NCBI GenBank assembly: GCA_023362775.1
Contig: JALMGJ010000020.1
Span: 8,202,501 to 8,266,500, forward strand
From: Charina bottae
Taxonomy: Eukaryota > Chordata > Lepidosauria > Squamata > Charinaidae
Length of the DNA: 64,000 nt
Direction of reading: 5' to 3'
The position numbers were made by a program, and so were the translations under genes. The notes below the pieces were generated by a model. It ran no database searches. It saw only the letters and a program-made list of their open reading frames with translations, and was not told where the DNA came from. Positions 36,065 to 49,370 of the stretch are shown piece by piece (the stretch's first letter is position 1; each line of letters starts with the position of its first letter).

Positions 36065-37059
36065 TCAGATAAAGCACTCCCTATGTTAATAGGCTCTAAT
36101 ACCTGGATATACTGCTCTTTGTTTCTGAGTAATCTCTTAACTTTTCTGCAGTATTTTTAACACTAAGAAAACTCTATATGTTGCTCTCCAAGATGAAGAA
36201 TGCTTCCCACTACAGTAACTAGAAAAGTGTCTGGACTGTTTTGAAATCTTTTAAACAATTTTGCACTTCAAAAGGCTATCAAAAAAATAAAAGTGAGCCT
36301 TGTAAACTGGGTGGCATATAAATAATATAAAATAAATAAAAAATGTATCTGAAAAAGAAGCTATTTTGCTTTTGGTTTCCATGGATCAAAACCCCAGATA
36401 TAGGTTAGTGAGAGGTATTTTTCCCCTCAGCAAGTGCAGAACTCTCCGTGGTGCTGCAGCTGGCATGAGCACCCGGGTTACTTGCTGCATCCCACTTCAC
36501 TCTCCAGACTCTAGAAATCAGTAAAACTTACCTCTCTCGATCCAGTGAAGTTCTTTTGGAAAGCTGAAATGAATTGCTCCTGAATGGTACTTCTGCCCTA
36601 ACTTTCTTTCTTCTGAGAATCTGAAGACTGTATTGGACCCCTCTGTTTCTTTCCCCTTTATAAAGATGTGGGAGTGGGTGGCTTTTCTTTGTCTTGCGTC
36701 AAAGCCCTAGGAGGAAACCCTCACCATCTTTAGCTTTAGCCCCCGAAGCAGGCTATTTCCTGGCCCTCCTATGGTTAATGGTTTGTTTTGCAAACACTTA
36801 AAAAAAATCTTATCTCCAAGTCCACTCAGGAAGACTTGCCTGAAGTCATAGAGCTCCCTGATATTTCAGCCGTTTCACCAGCCGCTGCAAGTAATCAAGC
36901 CAGAAGACCTATTGGCGGGTGAAATGTGATGAAAGAAGGTACATTAACAAGCACTAAACCTTAACTGCATTAATGCAGAACTATTCAATTCCGTTCTTTT
37001 AAAAGCAGCACATTTAATGTACACTCTCACCAATGGGTGAGATTAACGGTAAAATCTTA

Positions 37060-37130
37060 TACCTGCATTTTCTGATGTAAGCCCCACTGAGTTCAGTGGA
37101 TCTACTCAGAAGGTTAGTAAGTGTAAGATT
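37060..37130. repeat. Old amniote repeat motif, copy 1
   Basis: gtaagccccactgagttcag then ctactcagaaggttagtaag is a decayed copy of a motif also seen at 46255-46320 and 53000-53075 (cattcatttcaa...aagtaagtatgcatagg). The family is not named here. Confidence 0.45.
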
Positions 37131-38174
37131 GCAGCAAAGTCAGACCCTGGGATGTGGATCATGCCCTCATTTACTTATGCTCTCCTATGTTATCAAGAAC
37201 ACAGTGGGTACAGCGAGAGAGTGTGTATAAAGCAGCATGGTCCTGCTAATTTGATTGTGTGAAGTGATCCTGAAGGAAAATGGAGATAAGAACAAGTGAT
37301 TGCTGGTCTGATGGAGTGGCTAATGGGAGTTCCTATCAGCGGAAACAACAAAAAATATAATGTTCCCTCCTTCATTAGCATTAGCATCATCCTAAACTAT
37401 ATCTAGGCAAGGTTCTACAGTACTGTAAGATAATAATCTGGACTTTATTTTGAAGGCAACATAACCTGAAGAAATGTTCACAGTAGTTCCAATGGAGAGC
37501 TGCTTTGGGGGATTTCAGAAGAAAGCAGGCATTTCTGCTTCATTCTAATCCTTGAGCCCAGTACATACTGGAGAAGCTCAGGGGATTCTTTAAGTAAAAT
37601 AACATTTCATCTTGTCCTGCGTTAAAGCAGCCTTTCCCCTTCTCTGTCTGATAGAATTGCCACTTTAACCCTGTAGTGTAGCTAGTTAATTTTACTCCTG
37701 GATTTACTGGAGAATTGCATTAGAGCTGTGCAATTTTTCCAGGCTTGGCCCACCCTTGGCCTTTGAATGGGGCGCTGCGCACAATTAAAATTGTAATTAA
37801 AATCAAGTATATGGTTATGCTCCATTTATGTACTTAATAATATTATCCCTCTATCATACTGAACATTATAATTTGGTAACAACTACTGGACCAAAGGCTT
37901 TCCAGGGGTGCAAGTACCTCCTGTGGCCCCTGATCTCTGCTTTCAGAGTCTAGTGAAGCCCCCCCATTGGATCAAAAATCCCCTCCCCTCTAGCTTGTCC
38001 TGAGAGAGTCTCACCCCTGAAATCCTAATACTGCACCTTTTGAGATCTATACAGGGGGGGAAGCCTTCGTCACATGGCATCTATTGAAGGAAACTAGAGA
38101 CTCCTTTGTGTATTTGCTTCTGGCTGAAGGGATGATTCAGCAGCCCTTCTGAGAATAACAACACCTTGGGCAGC

Positions 38175-38192
38175 TTTTTTTTTTTTTTTTTT
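38175..38192. repeat. Poly(T) tract
   Basis: Eighteen T residues. No retroposed gene is visible beside it. Confidence 0.9.
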
Positions 38193-38850
38193 GCCAGCAA
38201 GTCAGAAAGAAGGACAAAAAAAATATTAAACATTCAGAAAAAAATGAGATCTTCCCTGCTGTAGCTGAAATTATTTAAAGAGAAACTGCAGCAGCAGAGT
38301 AGACAGCTCTGAGCTTTCCTCTTATTGACAAGCCTTTACTTTCTCCATGGAACCTCATCTGAGGTCTCTTAACAGATTGGACTTGAGCCCAGCCCTTGTG
38401 ATCACAAAGCCAGCAGAGGGCTGTCAGGATCCTCCACTGAGCTGAATGTGAAGTTACAACCCCCAGGAAGATGTCCCAGGAGCTGAATGTAGTCCTTCCA
38501 GTGTGTCGCCACTTTAGGAACCAAAACACAACTTTCCCAGATCCCTAAAGCAGCCCCTGCTGAGCTGGCTTTCACAGTCTGAAAGACCTGGCGGAGTTCA
38601 CCGTTCTAGTGGGGTCCAGAACAGACAAGGGAGTGGTACACCTATGCCCACCCTCAGAACTAGTTTGAGCACCCAGCTCCAGGAGCGCTCTGGGTTCAGG
38701 ATGCCAAGCAGCATGATGTAGAAAGTAAAGGAGGTGACCTTGACAGAAATATGCAAGAACCATTACCTAGGTAAAAAGGGCTGAAGCATTCTTTATGTCC
38801 TGGAAAACAAGATACTATTTGGATGGGGTATAAGAAGGAGGGTGTGGTGC

Positions 38851-39218
38851 TGTTTCAAACTGTGGTGCTGGAGAAGACTCTTGAGAGTCCCTTGGACTGC
38901 AAGGAGGTCAAATCAGTCAATCCTAAAGGAAATCAACCCTGACTGCTCATTGGAAGGACAGATGCTGAAGCTGAAGCTCAAATACTTTGGCCACCTAATG
39001 CGAAGAGAGGACTCACTGGAAAAGACCCTGATGCTGGGAAAGACTGAAGGCAAAAGGAGAAGGGGACGGCAGAGGATGAGATGGTCAGATAGCATCACCG
39101 ATGTAACCAACATGAATTTGAGTAAACTCCGGGAGACAGTGGAGGACAGGAAGGCCTGGCGTGCTATGGTCCATGAGGTCACGAAGAGTCGGACACGACT
39201 AAACGACTGAACAACAAA
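38851..39218 (+). mobile_element. BovB 3' fragment
   Basis: A 5'-truncated copy of the young subfamily covering the last 120 codons (FKLWCWRRLLRVPWTARRSN to TRLND) and the terminal cgactgaacaac. The Ser codon that is a stop in the 2.2-5.3 kb copy is intact here. Confidence 0.93.
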
Positions 39219-39938
39219 TAAGTAGGGGGGGAAAAAGCACAACCAGATGTGTATGATTCTGTCATTATAGCCTATCCCAATAAGGTATAATTCTAGTCTT
39301 CCTATGGTTTTCTGGTCTGGTCTCCCTAGTGGGGCTGACACCTTCTGAGCAGAATCAGCCAGAAAGCTGTAGTGAACTGGTATTGATAGGGACCCCTCCC
39401 TTCTTTTCCTTTCTTCTGTGAAGCTCTGTGTACCAGTCATCTTCAAAAATCAGGGCTACGAGACAGAAGGCTACATATCGGTCCTCTTCTTTTTCTATCC
39501 TTCCCTCTTGATATGTCTAATATCTGCCTCCTTTTCTTTTTTTCCCTCTCCCTCCTCCTTTCCCCCTGTTTATTATATACAGGCTGGCTTCTTGTTCCTC
39601 CTGTTTCTTGTTCTCTTAGGATTGCTGACCCTCAGTGCTAAGGTACTCACGTTTTTCTTTTCTCCTGCTTCAACGAACCAATTCCCTCTCTTTTCCTCTC
39701 TTTGACAAAAAAAGGCTTATTGGATTGGATAAATCCAATGCATTGGATCTGTTCACTCTTCTAAAAACCACACTGTGCATGTTGTTCATTGTTATCCCCT
39801 CAAAACTACTTCAACGCAATTTCTCCAATGTCTGCTCATTTCCGTTTCACTGCCATTCCCCCCAACCACTTTCCCCTTAGAAGGCTTCATGCCCATTTTT
39901 CCTATTTTCACTGCTATTCTCTTAAAACAATTTTATTG
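39219..39938. other. Intergenic, pyrimidine-rich in part
   Basis: 39480-39900 is rich in ct tracts. No gene or named repeat seen. Confidence 0.5.
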
Positions 39939-39946
39939 TGTTAAAG

Positions 39947-40027
39947 CAGTGTTTCAGCATTGCTGGCTGGGGAATTCTGGGAGTTGAAGTCCACACATCT
40001 TCAAGTGGCCAAAGTTGAGAAACACTG
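39947..40027. mobile_element. hAT-type MITE, family 1
   Basis: The ends cagtgtttcagcatt and gttgagaaacactg flank 81 bp containing the family core gggagttgaagtccacac. The 8-bp flanks tgttaaag (39939-39946 and 40028-40035) are identical. Confidence 0.92.
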
Positions 40028-40202
40028 TGTTAAAGGCTATTTCCCCAATGAATAATTTTTCCCCAATGATGTGACTTCTGTCTTCATTGCCATTTCCCAC
40101 TGAAATGCTGTCCCTCAATGAAATCCGACCCCTTTCTCTAAGGCATATTTCTGAGGCCCACATTCACTCTGAGATGCATATGTTTGAAGTATTCTTTGAT
40201 TG

Positions 40203-40505
40203 ATGGCTGTTGTGGGTCTTCCGGGCTGTGTGGCCGTGTTCTGGAAGTTGTGGTTCCTAACGTTTCGCCAGCATCTGTGGCCAGCATCTTCAGAGGGCAG
40301 GAGCACAGACAGAAGCGAAATCTCTGTGCCCGTCACTCTATCTGGGCACAGAGATTTCGCTTCTGTCTGTGCTCCTGCCCTCTGAAGATGCTGGCCACAG
40401 ATGCTGGCGAAACATTAGGAACCACAACTTCCAGAACACGGCCACAGAGCCCGGAAGACCCACAACAGCCATCGAACTCCGGCCGTGAAAGCCTTCGACA
40501 ATACA
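40203..40505. mobile_element. Palindromic Penelope-like element with 13-bp target duplication
   Basis: Two ~130-bp arms (about 40203-40330 and 40344-40475) are near-perfect inverted copies around a 13-bp loop, followed by about 30 bp unique to the right. The flanks tattctttgattg (40190-40202 and 40506-40518) are identical, so the whole palindrome inserted as one unit. Each arm carries CTGAAGA and CGAAAC (right arm 40382-40388 and 40408-40413; left arm in reverse at 40287-40293 and 40262-40267), the conserved boxes of hammerhead ribozymes found in Penelope-like elements. The family is inferred from this and from the arm sequence (ttctggaagttgtggttcct). There is no RT. Confidence 0.6.
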
Positions 40506-40950
40506 TATTCTTTGATTGTTAGATCTCACTTGCATACCAGTCCTTGCCTAACAAAAGTCCACAAGCATTACTGCAGTTGTGAAGCACAAAGCTAACAGTT
40601 CTCTTCTCCTCCACCTATGCTGACCAAAGGTGGTTTGTCAATCTGACCATTTTGCACTTTAAACTCCCATACGTCATGGCACACAGTCATGGTTACAAGA
40701 ATAAAATAAGTTTGATTCTGCTGTCCCAATGCTAAATATTTAATGTCATTAAATCAACATTTCATGCTGGGCCTGGGTTACCTACTGCTCTCTGCACAAT
40801 TTTGGGGGGTTAGGGTTAACCTTAACCCAAACCCTAACTTGCCATCTGAACTTAAAGTGGCAGGTATGGATACTGGAATTTAAACCTGTAACACCCATCG
40901 GTTAGAAATGTCCATGTCTTTAAATAGCAATCACTCTAGCTTCCGATGAC

Positions 40951-40985
40951 ATTCATTCATTCATTCATTCATTCATTCATTCATT
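40951..40985. repeat. (ATTC)n microsatellite
   Basis: Eight to nine units. It is the simple-repeat tail of the L2 fragment to its right. Confidence 0.95.
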
Positions 40986-42140
40986 TTATATGCCTGTCCA
41001 CTCACCAGGCAACTCTGGGTGGTTAATAAGAGTTAAAAACTTCAAATACAAATGAAAATGATAAAATGTATAATAATGGGGACTACACACACAACCCATA
41101 CAGTTAAAACTGGGCCAGTGCCTGGGAGAAGAACCAGGTCTTCAGAGCCAACCAAATTTTGAGCCAACTGAATTTGGGGGGAGGGCAAGTGGTGTGACAG
41201 AGAAGGCCTCGTGGGTCCTGGAAGGTGACATTGTTTGGTTGATGGGACCCGGAGCATTCCAATACTGTCAGAGCATATAGAATGGGCAGAGATAATGGGA
41301 GACAGACAATCCCACAAATATCCACACTCTATGCTGTGAAAGGCTTTATAGGTGATCACAAGAAATTTTATTTCTATGTGGAAGTCCACTATTAACCACT
41401 ATAGCTCCTGCAGTAATAGTGTTATATGCCATCCTAAGGTGCACCCATATCTATTCATGCTGCCACATTCTGGATCAACTCTAATTTCTGAATGATTGTC
41501 AAAGGCAGCCCATGCAAACTATGTTGCAGTAGTTCAGGCGAGAGGTAATTAAGGCATGAGTGGCTGTGAGTCACCCCCTGATCCAGGCATGGGGACAATT
41601 GGTGTACCAGATGAATTTGTGCAAGATCCCCCTATCACAGTTGACACCTGCTCTTCTGGCAGGACTTGGGAGTCTAGGAGGACTCCCAAATTGCACACCA
41701 GTTCTGTCTGGTGTAGTACAGCTGGAGCCAGTTAGTCCCCAAATTCTCAGACGCTTCTTCTGGCTAGGGTTCAGTCTAAGCTGTCCTGATGCAGACTCCC
41801 ACAGCCTCCAGGCACTGAGACAGAATCTTGAGGGCATCACATGGTCAGTCCAGGGTTTAAGTATATCACTGGGTATTACCAGTGTACTGATGACCCCCAA
41901 ATTGTGCCACCAGATGATCTTGCCCAGCAGGTTCATGTAGATGTTAAATAGAATAGGGGAAACTGTCAAGCCCTGAGGAACCTAGAACTAAATCTTTTCC
42001 CCCAACCTTGATTGGAACTGATCCTGAAGGAAGGAGGAGAACTACAAAACATTGCCCTCCCCACCCTTTTGAGTCAGTCCAGAAGGATACCATGATCAAA
42101 AAGCTGCTGAGAGATCAAGAAGGATCAGGATGAATACAAT
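40986..42140 (-). mobile_element. L2 LINE 3' fragment, decayed
   Basis: On the - strand it runs from an RT remnant (SPILFNIYMNLLGKIIWWH at about 41900-41969) to a 3' end at 40986 with the (gaat)n tail. The product is broken by many stops. It is oriented head-to-head with the L2 at 42155. Confidence 0.75.
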
Positions 42141-42154
42141 ACACCCCACTCCGC

Positions 42155-44113
42155 AGGGAGGCGGGACCCATTTGATTGGTCCGCCCCCGGTGACTGATGG
42201 ACCCAGTGAGGTTTCAGAAGGAGCTGGGGGTTATTCCCGAGGACTTGCTTCACGGTCCAGTGGAGGTCCTGGCCGCAGCCTGGAATAAGGCAGCGGCCGG
42301 AGCCCTGGACAAGATCGCGCCTATGCGACCTCTCCGGCCCTGCTCGACCCGCTGCTCTCCGTGGTTCACGGAAGAGTTAAGGGCTTTGAAGAGGGTTAAG
42401 AGACATCTAGAGCGCCGCTGGAGAAAGACGAAGACTGAATCTGACCGAACACAAGCTAGAGCCGCAGTTAAGGCCTACCTTGTGGCGGTAAGAGCGGCGA
42501 AACGTGAATATTTCTCCGCTCATATTGCATCCGCAGAATGCCGCCCGACGGCCCTTTTCAAGATTACAAGATCACTTTTGGGTCAGGAGCAGGGGGAGAC
42601 CCACTTACAGGGCCGTTCGGAAGAGTTTTCTGAGCATCTGCAGGACAAAATCGCTCAGATTCATTCCAAGTTGGACTCCAAGCGTGAGACAAGATCTGGG
42701 GAGATGCCAGGGGCTCGTACTTACCACGTTATCTGGGAACAGTTTGATCCTGTGGCGCCTGATGAAGTAGACAGGATCCTCCGGATTGTAAACGCCACCA
42801 CATGCCAGCTTGACCCATGTCCCTCCTGGCTGGTGAAATCAGCTAGTGAGGTGACATGTGGCTGGGCCCAGGCGATGATTAATTCGTCCTTGAGTGAGGG
42901 GGTGTTCCCGGCTGCCTTTAAGGAGGCGCTGGTGCACCCCCTCCTCAAGAAGCTGTCCCTGGACCCTACAATCCTGGGCAATTTTCGCCCAGTCTCCCAC
43001 CTTCCCTTTTTAGGAAAAGTGGTTGAGAAGGTGGTGACGTTGCAACTCCAGAGGATTCTGGATGAAACGGATTATCTGGACCCCTTCCAGTCAGGTTTCA
43101 GGCCGGGATATGGGACGGAGACCGCATTGGTCGCACTTATGGATGATCTCTGGCGAGAACGGGATGGAGGGAGTGCGTCCATCCTTGCTCTCTTAGATCT
43201 CTCAGCGGCTTTCGATACCGTCGACCATGGTATACTTTTGGGGCGGCTCGAGGAGTTGGGGGCGGGCGGCGTGGTTTTGCGCTGGTTCGCCTCCTTTCTC
43301 CAGGGCCGTTCCCAGTCGGTGTTCATAGGGGAGGAGAGAGCTGACCCGCGACCCCTGACTTGTGGGGTGCCGCAGGGGTCGGTTCTCTCTCTCCACTCCT
43401 ATTTAACATCTACATGAAGCCACTGGGCAAGATCATCCGTCACCACGGGATGAGGTATCACCAATATGCTGATGATACCCAGTTATACATCTCCGTCCCG
43501 GGTGAAGTAAGTGATGCGGTCAATGCCTTATCTCAGTGCCTGGAGGCTGTGGGGGTCTGGATGGGGAACAACAGGCTTCAACTGAACCCTGGTAAGACGG
43601 AGTGGCTGTGGATTGATGGCCCCCCTGGATCCGGGAAGTTGTCATCTTTGGTTCGGGGGGGGGGTTGCACTACCCCACTCGGATCCAGTGCGGAATCTGG
43701 GGGTCCTCCTGGACTCGCGACTCCTGCTCGAAGAGCAGGTGGCAGTCGTGGCCAGGAGGGCCTTTGCACAGCTGCGGGTTGTGCGCCAGTTACGCCCTTT
43801 CCTGGATCGGGAGGCCCTCCGAACAGTCACTCACGCCCTTGTCATCTCCCGTATAGACTATTGTAATGCGCTCTACATGGGGCTACCCTTGAAGAGTATC
43901 CGGAAGCTTCAGCTGGTGCAGAATGCAGCGGCGCGAGCAGTTATGAGTGCCAGAAGATCGGCACATGTAACACCTCTGCTATGCGAGCTGCATTGGGTGC
44001 CAGTTTGCTTCCGGGTCCAATTCAAGGTGTTGGTGATTACCTTTAAAGCCCTACATGGCATAGGACCAGGGTACCTGAGGGACCGTCTCGTCCCGATAAC
44101 GTCGACCCTCTGA
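42155..44113 (+). mobile_element. L2 LINE fragment with reverse transcriptase, broken
   Basis: The frame 42197-43417 (406 codons) carries the region before the RT and the RT motifs NFRPVSHLPFLGKVVEK, LDLSAAFDTVDHGILL and [10 protein letters not shown] frameshift near 43385 moves the RT to another frame ([14 protein letters not shown]...[13 protein letters not shown], 43390-43500). A second break at the G-run near 43657 moves it again ([20 protein letters not shown] and WVPVCFRVQFKVLVITFKAL) up to 44113. Both the endonuclease and the 3' tail are missing. YADD is intact. It would have copied L2 RNA and is now dead. Confidence 0.88.
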
Positions 44114-45912
44114 AACCCAATTGGGTCCATCAGGCACAATGGCATGACAATTCTAAGTCTCTGGTCCACAAAATGTGCAAAAGTGGAAGTTAAAATGGAG
44201 GCATGTAGTCATGAACCAGGCTTCTTAGCTTAGTGCATCCAGAAAGCATTCTTTTTTCATGCAACATGAAAAAGGTATTCAACTTTTTCTATTTGACTTT
44301 CAACTAGAGTGGGGATACAGTAGAATACTCTTGAGGCACCTGGAATGTTATCAAATTAAAGTAAAGTTGCTTTCCTTAGGAATGTAATATATAAATGATA
44401 CACTCTTGCCTCACTTCAGAATTCTCTGATTAGTCATGGTGCATATGCAATCATGACCTGTCTTGATCAAAAACATAATAGTCGTGATTATAGAACTTTT
44501 GTGTATAAATGAGCCTGGCCTCATCTTTAGAAGATCCCTGGAAATAGCATAATGATGAAGATACTAGCAATTAAGTTCATGGCCTTCGGACACATTTCCT
44601 CATTTTAGCCATTTGGAGTAATCTTAAAAGAGACTTTACACTTAATTTTAATGAAATCCAGGACCTTTCAAGCATATCATTTGCATGGTGAACGTGTGCT
44701 TCCTTATTGCTGGCAGACTAGTTAAGAATTTCTGGAAAGGTAATGATGACATTAGGTCATTGGGTTCTGCTTGTTCCCATTCTTCTCCATTTCAAGTAAT
44801 AAAAGATAATTTCCTAGTGCATCTCCATGAAAGTTATGATTCACCCTGTTTCAGTGGATTCTTGTTGGAGGAAGGAGAAAGAAAGTAAAAGACTCCACAG
44901 TGAAATTCATTAGAGGCTGAACAAACAGAATTATTTTACTCTTTTACTGGTAGCCAAATGTATCGGAGTGTAGGCATGGAGATACCTGGATTTAGTACAA
45001 ATGACAAGTTCCAATTCCCTCATTTCCGTAGCATTCTGCAATGTTCTGAAACATTCTGGAAGGCAGTTGAACATCCAATTAAGACAGCTCCGTTCCTTAA
45101 AATTCTAGCTGTTGTGGTATCTTTAGCATCTCATTAATATGCATAGATACGTTCAAACATTCAACATCTTATTACAGAGCCTCACAGCAAAGTGTATTAT
45201 GGAAATGATAAGCTCTTTGCTCATCTCCTGGTCACTGACTTTTCAAGATGCTGTTGATTCTTTGGCTTCTGAGAAGCAGTTCCATTTTAAGAACCACGGC
45301 TCAAATTCAAGACATTCCAATATCTCAAGGGCCAAAGATATCTGTCCTGCTTTCCTTCACAACTTACTAAATTATGTGGGCAGTTTTCTCATTCCCTTGG
45401 CTCATATCCCTCTGTTAGGAAAAAGGTTGAGCTACCCATTCCCTCAATTGCTCCAGTTCATTCACTGGTGTTCATATTGAGCAGAGCACGACCAAGCCCA
45501 TTACGAGCATCTACAGGCAGAGGCCTAAAGCCCCAAAGGAGAAGTAAAATGTATTAAGGAAGTTGCATGCTCCAAAAGCATCTTTAAGATTTCTATCCTC
45601 ATGATGAAGGAAAAGAGAAATGAGTACTCTATTCTTCCGGCAGGAAGAAGACTGTGCTTTTTAAAAAAGCCAATTTATTGTTTTTTAAAAATATTGCACG
45701 ATAAAGCATTAAATCAGGCAGCCTAGTGTATAGCTGTGCAGTTTTGTAAAAATGCTGAGTAAATAACTTGTGAGAGGACGATCGTAGTTGCTGGAGACAA
45801 GTATCTACTGCGGTCTTGCTGCAATATAACCATACAGTATAACTGATGCGACCATGATTAAAAAGCTTTTCACTTCTGTCACCAGATCAGCTTCTTTCGT
45901 ACCTTGGCCGCC

Positions 45913-45924
45913 GCCATCATCATC

Positions 45925-45970
<46 letters not shown>
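45913..45970. repeat. (CAT)n microsatellite
   Basis: About 18 units with one early interruption (atcaat). Confidence 0.95.
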
Positions 45971-45971
<1 letters not shown>

Positions 45972-46254
45972 CTCTCCATTTGTTTCACCAAAAGCCTTCA
46001 TCCTGCATCGTTATCAGTGACTGTGATCAGGATGGTGATGTGGCTTTTTTGTGCCAGTATAATAATGCTGAGAATGCTACCACAATGCATTAGCTCTGTG
46101 AATTAGCTAGTGTAGCAATCTATGTACACTTTGTACACAAAGTTTCTGATGCCGTCAGGCAGAGAGTCAAATAAATGACCCCATCTTTACCAGAACAGAT
46201 GGGCCTTTTCTGTTTCTCAAAAACATATTTCAATCTATATATTTCAAGTTTAAA

Positions 46255-46320
46255 GAGCTATTGCTTTTAATGGGGCTTACTTCCAGTTAATTTGAGTATA
46301 GGATTACAATCTAACCCTTT
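46255..46320. repeat. Old amniote repeat motif, copy 2
   Basis: ttttaatggggcttacttcc then tataggattacaatc, the same motif family as 37060-37130 and 53000-53075. Confidence 0.45.
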
Positions 46321-48602
46321 TCTGGAAGGACTGAATCATCATCATGATTCTTGAGACTCTCCCAAAAGAGAGAGAGATTAATCCATAGGAGATCAGTTAT
46401 GTTCATTTGATGTAAAATGGTTCTTTAGGTCAATGTATGCTGAACTGCACAACGGTTTTTTAAATCACAAACCCATCCAACATTTTGCTAACAGGAGAGA
46501 CAAGTGTCTGCAACTCAAGTGAACTTGAAAAGTGTTTTTCCAGTGTTCTATGAAAAATACCGAACAACCTTCCTTTTCTTGAAATTAGGTCTGATGTAGA
46601 ATTTAATCTGATGACAGCACAGGAAAGAAAAATACAGAAGCAGATTTCCAAGTTTATGACGTCTTTAATACTAATTTACTAAGATGCAAAACAATAACTG
46701 AATTCCCATTCATCTGCAGCCAACAAGATATGAATATTAGCTTCAGACAAAATAAGTTTGTGTTAAATTGTGCACCTTAAAAATAATTACTATTTTAGAT
46801 GGATATTAATAATGAAAGCAACGATGAATATAAAATGACTGATAGCTTTTTAGATCAAAAATAATTCAAGTATTTTGTAAAGTTCCTCAGACATTTGTCT
46901 TTGAATTTTAAGTTTGTGCAATACCTATCATTGCATAGTAAAGAAAATGTTGTACAACCCCAGTTCTATGTAATTTATTTTAACATGCACCTAGAATATA
47001 TTTTTGTTAATTTGCGTAGTGGAGCTTTCCTCTCTGAGAATTTGTTGAATTCAGTGGGATCATGCAGCATATCAACATAAGCGATATAAAATTTCCATAC
47101 ATTTTCCTGTCGAGTTGAATCCTATCAATGGAACAAAAATATAGCAACTGAAATGAATTTTTTTATTGTGTTGAACACCATTATAATGAGACTGTGTTTT
47201 AAAAAAAAGTAAGTTGCTTATGTTTTCTACAAAATATTGTAAATGAATGCTTATAAAATAAGTATAGACTTTAGCAGGTTTGATAATGTAATGCTAGGAC
47301 CACCGAAAACATGATAATCCATTTCTGTGAGCTATGTGGTTGTGTGGTCATTTATAGTCTATACATAGTCTGTGTATTTAAACATATCTATACAGAACCG
47401 AAGAGCAGAGGAGGAATTTAGAAAAGAAATTATATTTCTTATGAAACTGTTAGTGTAACAAAAAGTTACCCCAACTCTTCATCATATGTACATAATTGGG
47501 GACCAGTGTGGTCTGATTTAAAAAAAAAAATCACATCGCACATTACAATGTTTTGTGAATTACATAAAGATTTTACTTAATACAACCATCTGACCTTTGT
47601 AACCATATTGAATGGCACTGTCTACTGTGGTTACCACTGCACCCAAAACAGAACCCAAACTTAGCACCTATTTAGATATTTTAATTTCCAATATACTTAA
47701 AAGCAAAGTGGCATTACATAAAATATTCTACTGGGCCATTTCATATTGCAAAAGAGAAGACCTGAAAAGGAGCACCTCACATAAAGAATCTATTCCAATT
47801 TGTCTTTCAAGTCAAGAAGGCAAGTTAAAATTCATTGCTGCCTTTGTAGACTATTAACTGGAAGTATCAGTAACTGAGTTCCAGACTTCCCATTGCTTCC
47901 TCATTCATTGTAGAACAGGAACTTCAACATACTGCGGTGATCATGTAAAAACAGCAGCCTGCTAAATGAGAAGTGCACAACATTTTTGTGGCTAGTGGCT
48001 GCACTATAAGCACAATAAGTCACGTTAGTAATGGGAGCTGAAGTTTCAGGAACGCTATTTTTCTTATTTAGGTATGGTACGACAGTTTATGATCCTTATT
48101 TCTTACATTTCCCATTTTAAAAAAAAAGAGAAACCACGTCTCATATTTCCACTGAATTTCAGTAGCACAATCTCTAAGAGTTCTGGGTCTACCTAAATAA
48201 ATAAATAAGCAAACAAACAAACAAATAAATAAATCAAAAGTTCAGGTGCCATAGTTGGCCCAGAGGCCACAAGCTGTCCACCCCTGAGTTAACTCAAATG
48301 TAATTAAATGATTGTTATGCCAAACCACTGTGATTTCACACAATTGTTAATAAAGCTTGAAGAAAGGCATCCCAAAACCTTGGTATTGTATTAACTGACA
48401 CAGAGAAATCTAAAAACAGATTCAAACATAGTTTTAAAGGTATCATATTCTGCTTTGTTTTTTTAATGCTAATACGCAATGGGAAATACATCTTAAAAGA
48501 ATAGAACATTTATATAAATACAGATCAAAGTGATCTCTATAGGATTAACTGAATTATAAATAGCTCATGCCAAAATACTTGTGACCAGAGAAAAAGAGGC
48601 CC

Positions 48603-49333
48603 TTTGAATGGTCACTCACGCCCTGGTCATCTCCCATATAGATTATTGTAATGCACTCTAGGTGGGGTTACCCTTGAAGAGCGTCTGGAAGCTTCAGCTG
48701 GTTCAGAATGCAGCCGCGCGGGTGATTTTAGGTGCCTCAAGATCAGCACACATAACACCTTTGCTCCGCGAGCTGCATTGGGTGCCAGTTTGCTTCCGGA
48801 TTCAATTCAAGGTGTTGGTTATCACCTTTAAAGCTCTACATGGCATGGGAGCAGGTTACCTGAGGGACCATCTCATCCCTGTCACATCAACCCGTCCCAC
48901 CCGGTCATGCAGAGAGGGCATGCTACGAGCCCCGTCTGTAAGAGAGTTCCATCTGACGGGGTCCAGGAGGCGTGCCTTCTCTGCAGTAGCCCCCGCCCTC
49001 TGGAATATTCTTCCCCCTGAAATAAGATCGGCCCCCTCTCTCCTGGACTTTAGAAAAAATCTAAAGACCTGATTTTGCCACCGTGCATGGGGAAGGGAGG
49101 GGAATAGCCAGTCTTGGGGTTGGGTGGTCTCTTAGATCTGCCTTGACCAGCCTTACCGGCCCATGGGATAAGTAAGATCTACCATTGCTTGGATCGGATT
49201 GTAATTAGGTATTATTTTTACTGATTATTCGTGTTATTTATGGTTTTTTATTGATTTTAAACTTTTTATTGTGAACCGCCCAGGGTCTCTCCTTGTGAGG
49301 GAGTTGGGCGGGATATAAATGCGATAAATAAAA

Positions 49334-49364
<31 letters not shown>

Positions 49365-49370
49365 ATAGCT
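48603..49370 (+). mobile_element. L2 LINE 3' end, 5'-truncated
   Basis: It starts inside the RT C-terminal region (DYCNAL just before 48660) and encodes SVWKLQLVQNAAARVILGAS through RRAFSAVAPALWNILPPEIR to a stop near 49072. The 3' UTR ends gtgaaccgcccagggtctc and a (aaat)n tail of about ten units. It overlaps the C-terminal part of the L2 at 42155-44113 but is a separate insertion. Confidence 0.9.

Larger units (their letters stand above)
44114..48602. other. Intergenic, unique, AT-rich
   Basis: No exon or large repeat that I can support. A (CAT)n tract at 45913-45970 and an old repeat motif near 46255-46320 are listed or noted elsewhere. Short open frames here show no domain. Confidence 0.5.

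Noticed and set aside
39418..39705. 95-codon hydrophobic open frame resembling a membrane protein
   Set aside because: The frame comes from ct-rich low-complexity DNA, has no splice sites and no similarity I can see.
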